Positions 23,267-36,500 of a stretch of DNA of 64,000 nt are shown here, in pieces. Origin of the DNA: Pachypanchax playfairii (lineage: Eukaryota; Chordata; Actinopteri; Cyprinodontiformes; Aplocheilidae); assembly GCA_006937955.1 (NCBI GenBank), contig SSNP01000085.1:2064599-2128598 (forward strand). The letters are read 5' to 3'. Below the pieces are notes generated by a model. That model saw nothing but the letters and a program-made list of their open reading frames with translations, was not told the origin of the DNA and did no database searches. Each line of letters opens with the position of its first letter. Within the stretch, counting starts at the first letter, position 1. Position numbers and translations under genes: made by a program.

Positions 23267-26200
23267 ATGAACGAAGAGGAGGATGGCAGCCGCGCGAACT
23301 CCTGCACACCCCAACGGCTGACGTCCGTTAAGTCCCTGGACGTGGTCCAGGCCGACGCACCAAAGGAGCAGACCTCCAAACTGTGCGGCTACTTGAACAA
23401 ACTGTCCGGCAAGGGGCCTCTCAGGGGCTACAAGCTGCGCTGGTTCGTTTACGATTCGAGGAAATGTTACTTGTATTACTTTAAGACTCCTCAAGATGCG
23501 CTGCCGCTCGGACACATCGATATCGGCGATGCCTGCTTCATGTACGATGTGGAGGGGGACGAGGGCCAGTTCGAGATCCGCACAGCTGGGAAGGAGTTCC
23601 TCTTAAAGGTAGGAAGAACTCAGATTTTGTGTTGCTGTCACTTCCTTTCTGCTTGTGAAACGGCAGCAGAAACTCTTTGTAACATGTATTTTTGCTCAGA
23701 CCACCGAGATCTGACAATTCTGGATCTCTGTATTAGAGATGAGTCCTGAAACCGAACCAGCTGTTTGTGTTCTGTTACAGTATGAGCTCATCGTGGGTCA
23801 CAGAGTCTCATGTGATGCAGTAAAAAAAAATCTTATCTGCTGTCACATGACTGTAACTCAGACAGGTGACCTGGTTCATGCTGAAGTCTGTGTGTTTTGG
23901 AGGCTGATGGTCTGAATCAGGGCTCTGAGGATCCAGAGCCACATGTGGCCCTTCGGTTCCTCTGAAGTGGTTCCCTATATATTTGAGTAAAACCAGAGTA
24001 ACAGGAAGTGGATCTTATTTGTTGCACTTTGCGCAGCAGAATGACACTAATATTACAAACAGGTTGTTCTGCCTGTACGAACTGGTTCCAGAACCAGAAC
24101 TGAACAAACACGATGTGTGAAATCAGAAACAAAGACCCGAATCTGATAACAGACTGATACCTGAATCTTCATTTTAAGGATGAAAGTGACTTTATGGCTC
24201 TTTACAAATTCAATTTAATATGATTGATAGAAAATGAGTGTTTCGGTGTTAAAGGTTTCAGACTCCAGGTTTGGAACCGAGACCCCTCTGATCCGAACAG
24301 CAGCCCGTCTGTAGCAGAGACACAGCTGGACTGTTTACATCCTTTTGAGCAGAATTTCTTTGGTAAATGAAACTGAAAAGTGAGTTTAATGTGTCAAAAA
24401 CAGTGTTCTGAAACTTTGGAAAGAGGAAGTTCTTGTGAGTCTATCCAAGTGGGAAAACCCTGAGTGTGTGTGTTTGTGTGTGTAAAGGCTCCCAACAGGC
24501 AGGTGATGCATTACTGGCTGCAGCAGCTGCAGCAGAAACGATGGGAGTACAGCAGCACACGAGGCAGCGGTCAGAGGGACAGCTGGAACTCTCCGACGCT
24601 GCCTTATCCTCCCACAGGCCTCGTGGGCAAAGAGAATGGTAGGCACACATACACACTCACACACACACTGTGCAGAGAAGGGGGAATATCACTTTAATCC
24701 TCAGCCTTATCATTTCCTCTGTTGGTTCAGTTGAGTACTGATAAGAACATCATCAGCTTTTTCAGATGCATCTTTTAGGAGGAAACATAAAACACGACTC
24801 TAACCCAGATGCTTAATCTGACAGATGAGTTTCTTCTGAGTGGAAATCAGATTCTTTGGGGTCTTTGTTTATCACACTGAGCTGTGAGGAGTTTTTCAGT
24901 GTGACATTTATTTTTAAAGACCCACTCTGATCATCTTTTGATCAATTTTAAAGCGTCTCAGTGGTCTTTAAATTACGATTATGGAGTTTTTACCCAAAAT
25001 CCCAAAACCTGTGCCGTTTTCTAGGAAGTCGTTTCTGCACAGCAGCAGTAGCCCTGTAACAATTTGCCTAGGCTGTGGCGGTGGAACTGTTGGCGTGGAG
25101 GACCTCCCCACCCCTCCTTGTTGCTGAGAGCTCTCTGTTTACGCTAGCTCTAGTAGGAGCTTGTAGCCCCGCCCAGTGGATTTTCTACATCACAAATCCA
25201 GTCTATTTTTGATGCATATATGCATCTGCTACTGATTCACTGTGATTTGAATGCAGAAATACTCAGAAATGCAATTTTGAGCTTCCTTTTCTTAAAGAGG
25301 CCATTTCACACAAATTTCATGACTTTGTGGTTATTTCATAAGTATTAACCTGTAATATAAAACATTTTATATCTAAAAAAATATTAGGAAACACTGATTA
25401 ACAGACCTTTCAATCTGTCTGCATCAAAATTCGGCTCATTCTGTCAGGCTTCGGCAACAACTCGTTCATATTCATTATTCGAATTTGGACACATCCGTAG
25501 TCTCTTCCTGTTTGCTATGTCTTATGCCACAGCTTTTAGCCAGCAGCATGCTAGGTGTGGTTTCAACTGCGGGAGCTGATGAATACTAATGAACAAAGGA
25601 GTTGTGACGAAACAGATACAGGCCATTCGAACTCAGGAGAACTCAGGTTTTATCACCACCTGCGTAGTTTGAGAGGTAAAAACTGAAAGAGAAGTTGTTG
25701 ACCTGTTTTCACACCCACTATGAAGGTAAGAACACCTGTGGAGCTAAAATATTTAACAGAAACCTCAGAAAAACCATTTTAAATGGAATGAACTCTTTAA
25801 GATACAGTACATTGTTTAGCATCAGAAAAATGCCACAAAAACATGTTTACAACACAAAAGCATGATTTTCATCTGTGTGGGTCTTTAACGTGCACACACA
25901 CACACACACTCTCTCAGGTCATGCCTGTCTTTAAATAGCTGAAATACCTGAGATATCGTTCCTGATCTCTGACAGTAAATACGGATGTTTGACAAAACTT
26001 GAATCTTTATTCATAGAGATAAGTCTTCAGCCTGTGCTAGTTGACTTTCTCGTCAGTATGAGTTCTACTGTATTTTTGTGAGGTTGAAGACATAAACAGC
26101 AAATAAAAGGAAAAGATTTTCTGTAAAGTCGATGCTTATTTTAAAAAATAGGTAGAAAAAACAGAGAAATTATCGATCAACAACAGGAAGTTGTGTAAAC

Positions 26201-29200
26201 GTTTTAGTTCATGCAGTGGGAGTTTCATCTTTTAAATAACGTGACCAACGAAAAGAAATCTTGCAAACGCATTGATGCTTTTATTGAAGTGAGCTTAACA
26301 AAGGAAATGCAGCTCTGCTGTTAGACACACAGAGCCTTGAACACAGACGGAAGAAACACAGCTCGTTGTTTATTTGTATTTATGGAACTTTGTTTTTTTG
26401 ACACATCAGATGGGGAACTGCAGAAAACCAGCAGAGAAGGTGATGCTGAAAAATAGATATATAGATAAAAGTTGCATCAAAAAATCAGTTATCTGACTGC
26501 TGCATGTGTTTAATGTTTGATAGAATGAACGAAAAACATAAAAAGATTGAATTAGTTGTTTAATTTATTAATATATTCTAAAATAATATGAATAGAGTTG
26601 TCGGTGTGCTTAAAGAGACTAATATTCCTGCATTATGGTTCATGTTTCAAAGTCAGTGTTTATTTTTAAGTAGCATTAAATGTCCTTCAAGCAGGTTCAT
26701 GGGTTGTTTGGTATCACTGTCTGCACCACCCTGAACATGGACCAGATAAAGCTAAAAGAGCTCAGAGAGAATATTTTAGATGTTTAAGATAAAAAGTCTT
26801 CAAGCAGTTTATGTTCCTGTGACTGTAGCATCATTTAAACAAAATTTTAAGCTCAAGGTACGCGACTTTCTGATTACCATCTGTTAACTTTTGAACGAGA
26901 GATGAGAGTTTGTGTTAACGAACCCAAAGTTTCCTGGAGACGAGCTTTCAGACTGATGAGAGAAAACCTGCGCTTTTTCACTAAAGACAGTTATTGGTTT
27001 TTATATTTGTGGAAAGTTTCCAACAAATTTGGTCTGAAATGTTTTTACAGACTCTTGGTTTCTGTTAAATCAGAATATAGAACGTAACTGATGTGTCTCT
27101 CTGTCTCTGGTCCCGTCCTGCGTTCGCTCTCTGGTGAAAGACCTTGACCACAATCAGGATATAGAAGAAACAATGTTTCTCTTTCGATGTGCAGCTCGGC
27201 GCTGACGGCTGTGGAATGTTTTTCAGATCCCATCTTCAGCGAGAAGCTGAGTGAGAACATGGAGAAGGTCCGCAGCGACCTGTCCATGGAGACGGAGTCG
27301 AACGCCAGAGGAATGGTGGGGATCCAGACAGCCAGAGGAGCTGCGCCGCTCAACTTCTCCCTGAAAAACTTTGGAACAGAACTCAGGTAGAACCTCAGCT
27401 GCACCCACAGTTCTTTAACTAAGGAAGTTATTTGTTGAATCCAGGTGTTTCTCTGAATGTTGGTAACAGAGGAAGTAGTTCCGTTTATAGTTCACCACGA
27501 GCTTTGCAATCCAGCTGTCATGAGTTCCTCTTTTAGGACAAATTTACTTCAGCATGTGACCTGCTGAAAATGCACCACTGTTGATGTAAAAGCAGCTCGA
27601 GGAGTTTGTGTTTATTCCTGCTATCCTCGGCTGAAATATTTACGGTATTGATGTTTATAAAGTTGTCGGTTTCACTCATTTCTTTCCCTCCAGAAACACC
27701 ATGTCGTATCTGCGGCCCGGCAGAGCGGGTGAGAACAGGCGCAGCGTGTTTTACACCCCCAATAGCAACTCGGAGGAGTGGGAGATTGTTGATCCTCCAT
27801 CCAAGGACTTCTCAGAGCAGAAGTCTCACCTGGACCAGCACAGACGTGAGACCTCAGAGCTCTAACGCTTTAATGCTCCGCCTCCCGACGATCACACTCA
27901 TGCTTTTCTCTCTCCTCCCTTCAGATTCCTTCGGGTCGGCTTTTACTTTTGATTTCGTGCGCAACCCCTCTCGACCTAAACGGTCCTCGCTGCGAGATGT
28001 GAAGGGATCCGGAAGGTCGGGACGCAGATCCGAGAGTCCGACGATGGAATGTAACGGCAGTAAATCATCTGATGTTCAGCTTCAGCTCCAAAACCAGCAA
28101 GACGAGCTGATCCAGATGCAGCAGGATCAAGTCAAACTGCGAGAGGAGCTGGCCAGTCAGAAGGCACGCCTACTTGTCTTTGATGTCACAAATTAAGCTG
28201 GTCTGCTGTCTGGTTCATGATTTGAGTTTAAGCTAATGGGCCGAGTGGGTTTTTCAGTTTAATAGATTAGTCATGCTCTAACTCTAAACGAGGAAACAGT
28301 ATTTCTGCACTAAACAATCACAATGTGCCACTTCCTGTTTTCTCTCTATTTTGATTCTTTCTGTGAATTTCCACGAGCTGATCGGACGAGTGTTTCTAGA
28401 AAGGGTCTCTGAACTTGTGTTTTCTGTTGAATTCCTCAGCATGTGATGCAACAAACTCAGAGCAGCGCTTGTGCACGCTCGTGCACGCTCATGTCAGTGT
28501 TGCATCATCATATTTCAGACTTAGTTGTAAAACAAAGACATTTTCTTCTCCGTGTAGGAGCTGGTGAGACTTCTGCAGCAGACTCTGAGAACCTCTCAGT
28601 GCGACAGGCCTACCGTCCTCCGACCTGCATCTTCAGAACCGAGTCAGACTCCAGGTGTTACCCAGGAGGACGTGGCTCAGCTGGAGATGCTGCTTCAGGA
28701 CAGAGATGGACAGATTGAGTCTCTGTGTGGACACATGGAGCGTCTGTCCCTGGAGAAGGAGAGTCTGCAGCAGGAGCTGAAGGGACTAAAGGTCAAGGTG
28801 GGGGAGATGAACGAGCAGCTGGGGATGCTGATGGAGACCATCCAGGCCAAGGACGAAGTCATCATGAAGCTGTCGCAGCAGAGCTCGGATCAGGGCGGGA
28901 ATCCAACCGACGCCGGTTCACCGGGTCCAAACAGAGAGCAGCCGGAGCTGGACATCCTCAAGGTACCGAAACGAACCCGAGTTCAGAACTTCATCACCTG
29001 TTTGGATTGATTTATCAATGTGTCGTATGTCTTCACAGGACAGTCTTCAGGGTTATAAATCCCAGAACAAGTTCCTGAACAAAGAGATCCTTGAGCTGAC
29101 GGTGCTGCGCAGAAACGCAGAGAGCAGGGAAAAGGCTATCGATGCAAAGGTAACAAGTCCAAACAAAACAAGACCTGAACCTAAACGCAGAGTAGAACAG

Positions 29201-31239
29201 AAACCCGATCTCCTTCCCCCTGACTGTCGCAGTGCACGGCGCTGGAGGCCAAGCTGTGTCAAGTGGAGAGTAAATACCTGGTGCTGCTTCAGGAGGTCAG
29301 GACGCCGGTGTGTTCGTCTTTAGAGCAGAGTCCCGCTCGAGAGGTCATCTCCAGACTACTGGAGGACGCTCTGCAGGCGGAGAGCCCGGATCAGCACGAA
29401 CACCAGATCTTCAAACCAAATACCGTCAGGTACGTAAAGATACGCCACAAACTCTGGATTATAAACTCTTCAGATTACGATTATTCACATTTAAACTGAG
29501 CGTGGGGGGAGGAGTCAGTCACATGGTCTCACTGGACCTGTTCTACTTTCATTAATAGCTACATGCAGTTTGAACTTTGAAACAAGTTTTGACGTGTTTC
29601 TGTGAACGAGTTGTTGGATGTTCAGGAAATTCTTGATCAGTGATTTGTTAGTGACATCATCACCACCTGAACGTCACCTGTTCATATCTCCCCCTCTCTG
29701 TTAGTGAGTATGACGTGTACGGCTTTAAGACGGTCCCAGAGGAGGAGGAAGACGAGGAGAGGCTGGTTGCGAAGGTCAGAGCTCTGGAGCTGAAGTCCCT
29801 GTCCATGACGGACCAGGAGGTGTCGGTCGGGGTCAAGTGGGAGAACTTCCTGGCCAGCACCATGAACAGAGACCTGGTGCGATCCCCCGAAGTGAAGGCT
29901 CTGATTCGCTGCGGCGTGCCCCACGAACACCGCTCCCACGTGTGGCGCTGGTGCGTCTCCTTCCACGTCAAGAAGTTCCGGGACCACCTGGCGCCGGACT
30001 ATTACGAGACCTTACTGAACGTGGCTCGGGACAAGCCCAATCCGGCCTCGAAGCAGATCGAGCTGGACCTGCTGCGGACGTTGCCCAACAACAAGCACTA
30101 CGCCTCGCCGAGTGCAGGCGGCATCCACAAACTCAGGAACGTCCTGCTGGCCTTCTCCTGGAGGAACCCAGACATCGGATACTGTCAGGGACTAAACAGG
30201 TACCGGACGGACCCACTTTCTGTCCTTCTTATCTTGTAACCATCCCTCCTGTAACTACATGTCATGTCTTCAGACTAGCAGCCATCGCCTTGCTCTACTT
30301 GGACCAGGAAGACGCCTTCTGGACCCTCGTGGCCATCGTGGAGGTCTTCATGCCTCGAGACTATTACACCAAGACTCTGCTCGGCTCTCAGGTAAATATA
30401 ATCCATCACAGACTAAATAAAAGACCCGAGTGGCCTTAAAGACGTAAACGTATCTGCAGGTCGACCAGCGCGTGTTCAAGGACCTGATGAGCGAGAAGCT
30501 TCCTCGTCTTCATTCACACTTCGAACAGCATAAAGTGGATTTCTCACTCATCACCTTCAACTGGTTCCTGGTGGTGTTTGTGGACAGCGTGGTGAGCGAC
30601 ATCCTCTTTAAGATCTGGGACGCCTTCCTGTTCGAAGGTCCGAAGGTAAGAAGCCGAGGAACGTAAAGAACTGTTTTAGGATCAGGAAATGTTTCTAATA
30701 ATATACGTCTAGTGTTGATTTATTTTACTCTCGCCAGAGGAAATCAGACGGTGAGTTTCACCTCTCTCTATTTTTACTCCACAGATCATATTTCGATTTG
30801 CTCTCGCTCTCTTCAAGTACAAAGAAGACGACTTTTTAAAGCTGCAGGACTCCACGGCCATCTTCAAATACCTGCGGTACTTCACACGGACGATCCTCGA
30901 CTCCAGGTGCGTTAGCTGTCGTTGAAACAGTCACACAAACATCTGCAGTGTAACGTTTCCTCCAAGGACGCCGTCAGAGTCTGAGCCTCAGATTCATGGC
31001 GGTTAGAAACAGTTTGGATTTGATGGCGGTCTTTGTTTTACAGGAAGCTGATCAACATCGCGTTTGTGGACATGAACCCGTTCCCCATGAGGCAGATCCA
31101 GAACCGCCGCTCGTTCCACCTGGAGAAGGTCCGTCTGGAGCTGACGGAGCTGGAGGCCATCAGACAGACGTTCCTGAAGGAGAGGGAGACAAGTCAGGAT
31201 GGGCGGAGCTTTGTCAGCGACGACGAGGAGGATTCCTGA
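23267..31239 (+). CDS. tbc1d2b: TBC1 domain family member 2B (Rab GTPase-activating protein)
   Basis: Thirteen exons: 23267-23608, 24488-24638, 27227-27386, 27694-27845, 27925-28163, 28558-28962, 29039-29149, 29233-29429, 29705-30199, 30274-30391, 30460-30645, 30785-30906 and 31044-31239; 2874 nt, 957 aa (human about 963), all phases consistent. PH domain at about 38-136 (LCGYLNKLSGKGPLRGYK ... HYWLQQLQQKRWEY), linker, coiled coils at about 318-450 and beyond (NEQLGMLMETIQAKDEV is family-diagnostic), then the TBC domain from about 653 (IRCGVPHEHRSHVW). Both catalytic fingers are present: arginine R710 in DLLRTLPNNKHY and glutamine Q747 in GYCQGLN. TBC domains stimulate GTP hydrolysis by Rab proteins on endomembranes; the PH domain suggests membrane or cargo recruitment. 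Start chosen for the good context (AAAAATGA) and family N-terminal layout. Exon 5 ends at an apparent GC donor (28164). Confidence 0.96.
24918..25884. mobile_element. MITE family D, interrupted by a family B copy
   Basis: Ends AGACCCACTCTGATCA on the left and, inverted, AGACCCACACAGATGA on the right, with TTAA at 24914-24917 and 25885-25888. Removing the inner element (25296-25796 plus one TTAA) leaves about 460 bases of non-coding sequence. It lies in tbc1d2b intron 2. Confidence 0.65.
25296..25796 (+). mobile_element. MITE family B, copy 2 (nested in family D)
   Basis: TTAA flanks at 25292-25295 and 25797-25800; left end AGAGGCCATTTCACAC, right end degraded to GAACTCT. Body shared with the copies at 9729, 41806 and 59269. 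It lacks about 75 bases near the middle that the later copies keep. Confidence 0.75.
26696..26835 (+). mobile_element. Tc1-like transposon fossil, short
   Basis: Shares GAACATGGACCAGATAAAGC, AGAGCTCAGAGAGAA and TATGTTCCTGTGAC with the fossil at 8033-8340, but is shorter and frame-broken. In tbc1d2b intron 2. Confidence 0.55.
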
Positions 31240-33510
31240 GGACGAGGGTTGTGGATTTTGCTTTAAAATGAAAACGAGGAGCTGCAGCTGCTGACGGACT
31301 TTGGACAGAGGAGGTCTCTGCGTCAGAGCCGGAGCGAAGTCGCATCAGAAAACCAAAAATCCATCCATCAGTATTCCTGCCATCATGCTTTTATTTTGTA
31401 AATGCTTCCTGATTTAGTGCTGCAGAATATTCTCCTTATATCCTGTCAAACAGTTTCTATTTACTCCCAAACAGTATTTTCAAATATTTTCATGCTGTTT
31501 TATATTTTGAAGGAATTTTCTTTTTGTAACATTTTTATTACTTTTCATTTTGTTTATTTACTTGATAAATATCTTTATTTTACCACATATATATATATAT
31601 TTTTTCTTTTATTTCTAAATGTCCAATTCTACATCTCTTTTATTTTTCTTATCTTGTAATGCACTTATATTTTCGATGCTGGAATTGAAAATTTGCTGAA
31701 ACTTCTAGACAGAAAAAAAGATTTAAGTGTGATTGAAAAAAAAAGAGAATTACAGAGAGGCATGAAACATTTAATGTTTAAACAAATATGTTTATTTGTT
31801 TGTGACAAGTGTCAAAATTTACATTTCTGTGAGCCCAAATGTAGTTTTATTTGGGTATTTTCTCCAATATTTCTACTAGATTATTTTAGAAATAGCCATT
31901 CAGGAAGAAATTTGCTGTTTTTATTGACTATAAACAGACACATTCAGACCTGACTCTTCTTCTGGCCTGGTAACACTTTCTCAAGACTTTTTTAAGTTCT
32001 TTAAAGATCCAGATTTGTTCAGTTTTTTAAGGCTGTTTTTCCTCTGAGCCCAAACTGATAAATACTGAAGTCTTTACACACGTTGTCCTCATGGTGGCAG
32101 TGCAACATCTGTCATGTGTTTACACGAGTTCACAGGCTCTCTGCTCACACACAAACACACAGACTGTCTGTTTGATGTGTAAAAACTGACTTATGATCTG
32201 TGAGGTTTAGAAATCCTCCTGTTTGTGGAGTGATGTGAAAAAAAAACCCAAACAAGACAGACAGATGATTGTTTTCCTCTCAGCTGATGCTTCGTTTACA
32301 GCATTTCATTTTGTACTCCAGCTGTTTTTGAGATTTCCTCCCTGTTCTTGCAGTTTCAGAGGAACCTCATCTTTAGATCGATTCTTCTTAGATAATTTGA
32401 TTCCTGATTTGACCCTGTTTGTGAGAGCAGGTCTCTCATCATCTCTATTTTCCTTTAAATAAAACATTTTATTCTATCTGTAAATGTCTCATTCATTAAG
32501 TTTACTCAGCCTCTTCTCCAAAGTGACCTTTACAAGGATCATCTATCTCTTTTTATAAATAATTTAATGCTCAGGAGCGACACTGAACGCAGTGGACTTT
32601 GCTCAACTTTTTTTTTCAGCAGTTTGATGCACAAATGTAACGATAAGATGAACGTGTTCATCTTTATTCTGTTCCATTTAATAAAACAATTCAAATCATT
32701 TTATTCTACATCTTTTTTTGTAAACATGTGACAGAAGGAAAATAAATGGCGTGCTTTAAAGGTTTGTGGTGAAACAAGCAGATCTCAGCTAGGAAGCGTG
32801 TCTCGCTGCTGTACTTTCATAATGGAGCCATCAGGGGGGGAGGGGCTTCTGCAGAGACAAAAAGCCTGACGGGTCGACCTCTTTTGTGACAGAGAGCAAC
32901 AGACGCGGACAGACAGAGCAGGACTCAGCTGCTGCAGACATGAGAAGGTCCCTCCAGCTGTAGGAGAACACATGATCTGCTCCACGTCTCACATCAGGTA
33001 CGTTTAGTCTGAAATCAGCTGATCTGTGTTATTTTAATAAAGATCTTTTTGTAACTTTTGTAAGTTTGTGACATTTCGGTTTGCTGAAACCAGTTTTAAT
33101 CTTATTTGCATTTGCTGATCTGCTCACACTTTCGTTCCAGATGAGATGTTTCACTCTGCTCTAATTACCCAGAAAATCCTCTTTACATCTGAATTCCTGT
33201 TTTAATCACATTCTCACCCAGTTTGATTGTGTTGTGTGAATCAATTGAGACATTTGAACATGTTTTTTTTGGTATATTTTGTGTGTGTTTGCTGGTCAAG
33301 TTGAAGTGCTGTGAGGATTTTCTCAGCAGTGAAAGTAGGTGCAGGCAACAAGCTGAAACATGTGGTTAAAAAATGTCATGCCTTCAGTCAGAAACCAACA
33401 GGAACTCCTTTTTGTGCATCAACAGGAGATAAAAGAAGACTGCTCCCTGGAGGAGGAGGAGGGGGTAAGAGATCAGGACCAGGATCAGTGTTGGGAGAAC
33501 TGCTACATCC
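31240..33510. other. tbc1d2b 3' untranslated region and dapk2 5' region
   Basis: The first 1.2 kb is AT-rich and probably the tbc1d2b 3' untranslated region. From about 32800 the composition rises in GC. A donor-like CACATCAG|GTACGT at 32997/32998 may end a non-coding first exon of dapk2, but this is weakly supported. Confidence 0.4.
32458..32463 (+). terminator. polyadenylation signal AATAAA, candidate for tbc1d2b
   Basis: Canonical hexamer 1.2 kb after the tbc1d2b stop, followed within 30 bases by T-rich sequence. Other AATAAA hexamers follow (near 32680 and 32742), so the true site is uncertain. Confidence 0.4.
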
Positions 33511-36500
33511 ATGAGGACGCCAGGCATGGCAGGATTCAAGAACCAGAATGTGGAGAATTTCTATGACATGGAAGAAGAACTGGGGAGGTGAGGAATCTTC
33601 TGGTTTCCTGGAGCGAGCTGACGCAGCGGTTACTCCTGAGCGAGAAGCCGTTCAAACAGCTGACCTGTTTCAGCTTGAACTGGGGAGTGTCACTGTGCTG
33701 TAGTAGTTTACTGGCGGGGATAAAGTTTCAAATGCGAACACTCTTTTAAACAAACATGCCACGTTCGAGTGGTTTTAAATGTCCGTATCATTTAGATTTA
33801 CAGCCTTTGTTGAAAACGTTGCAGACTGTGGAACCCTTACAGGAGCAGACATCAAGAAAACAGAGTCTCTTAGGGAAATACATTTAAGGAAGTGTACAGA
33901 GAACAATATAGTTTGAGGAAGTTGTGCAACCATTTTACACTAGACAACCAAAGGCATGTGTAGCAGCTGATAGAGTATTAAAAAGAAGGTTTCGCTGACC
34001 TTTGACCCCTTTCCACTGTAAATCCAAAACATGCTTTACATCCACACGCCGTTTCCTGTGGACCCTCTTTGTCTCCGCTTGTATTTGGACACAGGAAGGG
34101 GAAGAATTTCCAACATAACATCTTATATTTGATGGAAATAACTCAGTTTTACTTGGTAAAATAAACAGTTTGATGGTGGAGACCCCAAACTGAGCAACTT
34201 TTAGAAAAATGAAAGAGAAATTTACAGTTTAACAACTGCAACATGAGTGTATATTTAATGTGTTTTAGGATTTTTTGCTTGAGATGCAAGTAGAGTTGAT
34301 GAACTGTTTGTCTAGTTGTGAAATCAGTTGTGGAATCGCCGATGATATCACCGTTTCTCGAGCTTAAAAACTTGCTGAGAGCTTCTCTAGTTTAGATGTT
34401 CCATGGTGTGAGAATGTGAAACCTTCAGCTTGTGGTGACAAACCACAGGAGTTTCACAGGTTTTCACACAGAAAGTGACAAAAACGATTTAGTCAGAAGT
34501 GACTGGGGCTGTCTGGTCCCGCTGCGACGTCTTTTCCACCACGCAGAAACTGTTAGTTTTGTGGAAATTAAATCAACGGGGGGCAAAAATGAACATGTGG
34601 AAGTCAAACATTCAAACCTTCCCGATGGCGGGGATTTAACGTGTTCACACAGAAGATCTCTTCTTTCCATTAGTGACTCACGGTTTGGGGTGAGGCCTTT
34701 CTGCTGAGCGGCCCTCAGCTTGAGACGAGGTGTTTACTGACAGCCGGGGCTTTTTGACCATCCGAGTAATAACACGCTAACATCCAGCAGAATGTGTGAC
34801 AGTGTGAGCTCACAGCTGCTACCTCGCATGAGGTCGGTCAGGTGCACAAACATAAACACCGACACAAGAAGGAGAAACAGAGCTGGTGTGCAGGAAGCCT
34901 GACTGATTCAGACTAAATAAAAAAAGCTTTTTTAAGCCACTTGTCAGTAAAAATATAAAGGGAGTGCCATTTTCTTTTCATGTCTGAACTGGAATCAGTG
35001 TGGAACTTGAGTTGACGTCATTCTGGATGTGACAGTTGCAGCGTGATGATATAACAACATGTTTACATGGTTTGGATTGTTCTGAGTCAGGAAGAGTCTG
35101 TGGTTCTCACTGATTTAATGACGTGTGACAAACTGAAAGGAAAAATCCATCAAGTGTTTCTTAATAAAATGTTGGGCCGCTCCACGCAACCTCAGAGATG
35201 ATGAAACGCCGTTCTGAGAGATTCTGTGTTTTTGTTAGAATGATTGAGAGCAGAGTTTGGTGGAATCATCAAGTTCGATTAAACATTAACAACTTCCAGA
35301 CAAGATATTTTAATGACCTTGACGACCTTTTCACTGTAAATCTATTGTGAAGCCTCGTTTTCTACAATTTTCACTCGAACAACAGAAATAAACAGTTCAA
35401 ACAGTTTCACACGTGTCAGACTGTAGATGACTGAGCTGTCCCAAACGTCTCGAGTTCTGAGCATCATCAGCACCAAACATCTCACACTCACATTCGTTCA
35501 GGATGGAAAAAAAGAATCTCGTTCATCTGAAACTAGAGTGTCTAACAGTTTCAGGGAGCTGTTAGTGACTCGGATTGTTCCATTTAATCACAAGTCCATG
35601 TTCACTAGAACACAGGAATGTTAAAACATGTCACATGTCACTGTGGTTTATGTTCAGAGTGTTTCCTAATTGGTGTTTCTGTCTTGCATCAGCAGTTTTT
35701 ATGAAAACTGAAGACGAGGCCGGGCAAAAAGAAACTAATTAGAGATTTTCAGTTTGAAGAAGTTGCAGAGGACGTTGCAGAGACAGCGACACTTCTTTTT
35801 TAGCCGCGGTGATCGCCACACTTGATGTGTTAGGGTGAGACGAGCCGCCTCTCTGCAGGCTGCTGCTGCTGCAGAGGAGCTCAGCTCCTTCACAGGTTTT
35901 GACTGCACATGAGGTATCTGCTGCACAGACAGCAGGCAGCAGCTGGATACAGATGTTTCAGCCTGTTTATTGAAGGAAACTCCACGCTGACCTGTCGAGC
36001 ATTCCTAAAGTTCCTGTTTGACAGAATTCATTTATTTAATAAGTTTTGGGAGAGAGTGCAGCTCCGCCTCCTCCGCAGATGATTAACAAACAGAGTGAGG
36101 TTACTTTGAAGTCAGTCAACGGATTCTCTCTGGGCAGAAATTAAGAAATGCCCTTCTGATGGCAGATATTTTAACTGTCAATGATTTTCAGACACAACAG
36201 ATCAGGATTTTTTTTGTTTGTTTTCTGTGAAATGATGAGTGTCGCTAAAGCTTCACCACCATCCTGTTTTCAGATTACAGAGATGTTCTTGTCCCGTTCC
36301 AGATCTGTCCAGATCACTCAGTTGACAAGTGTGTGGAGATATTTGCCGGGCGCCGCTTGTCCGAGCATTCTTCCAACCTTGTCTGTGGGTAATGACCTTC
36401 AGCTGTTGGAAGTGGAAACTCTGTGGAGAGATGCAGCCGCACCGATGAGCTTAAGAGCTAAGACAGACGGCACGTTTGGCCCGTTGTGGAACACCGCTCC

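Noticed and set aside
29660..30439. Long open frames overlapping tbc1d2b exon 9 in other frames and strand
   Set aside because: Shadows of the GC-rich TBC-domain exon; only the frame with IRCGVPHEHR and YCQGLN matches a protein family.
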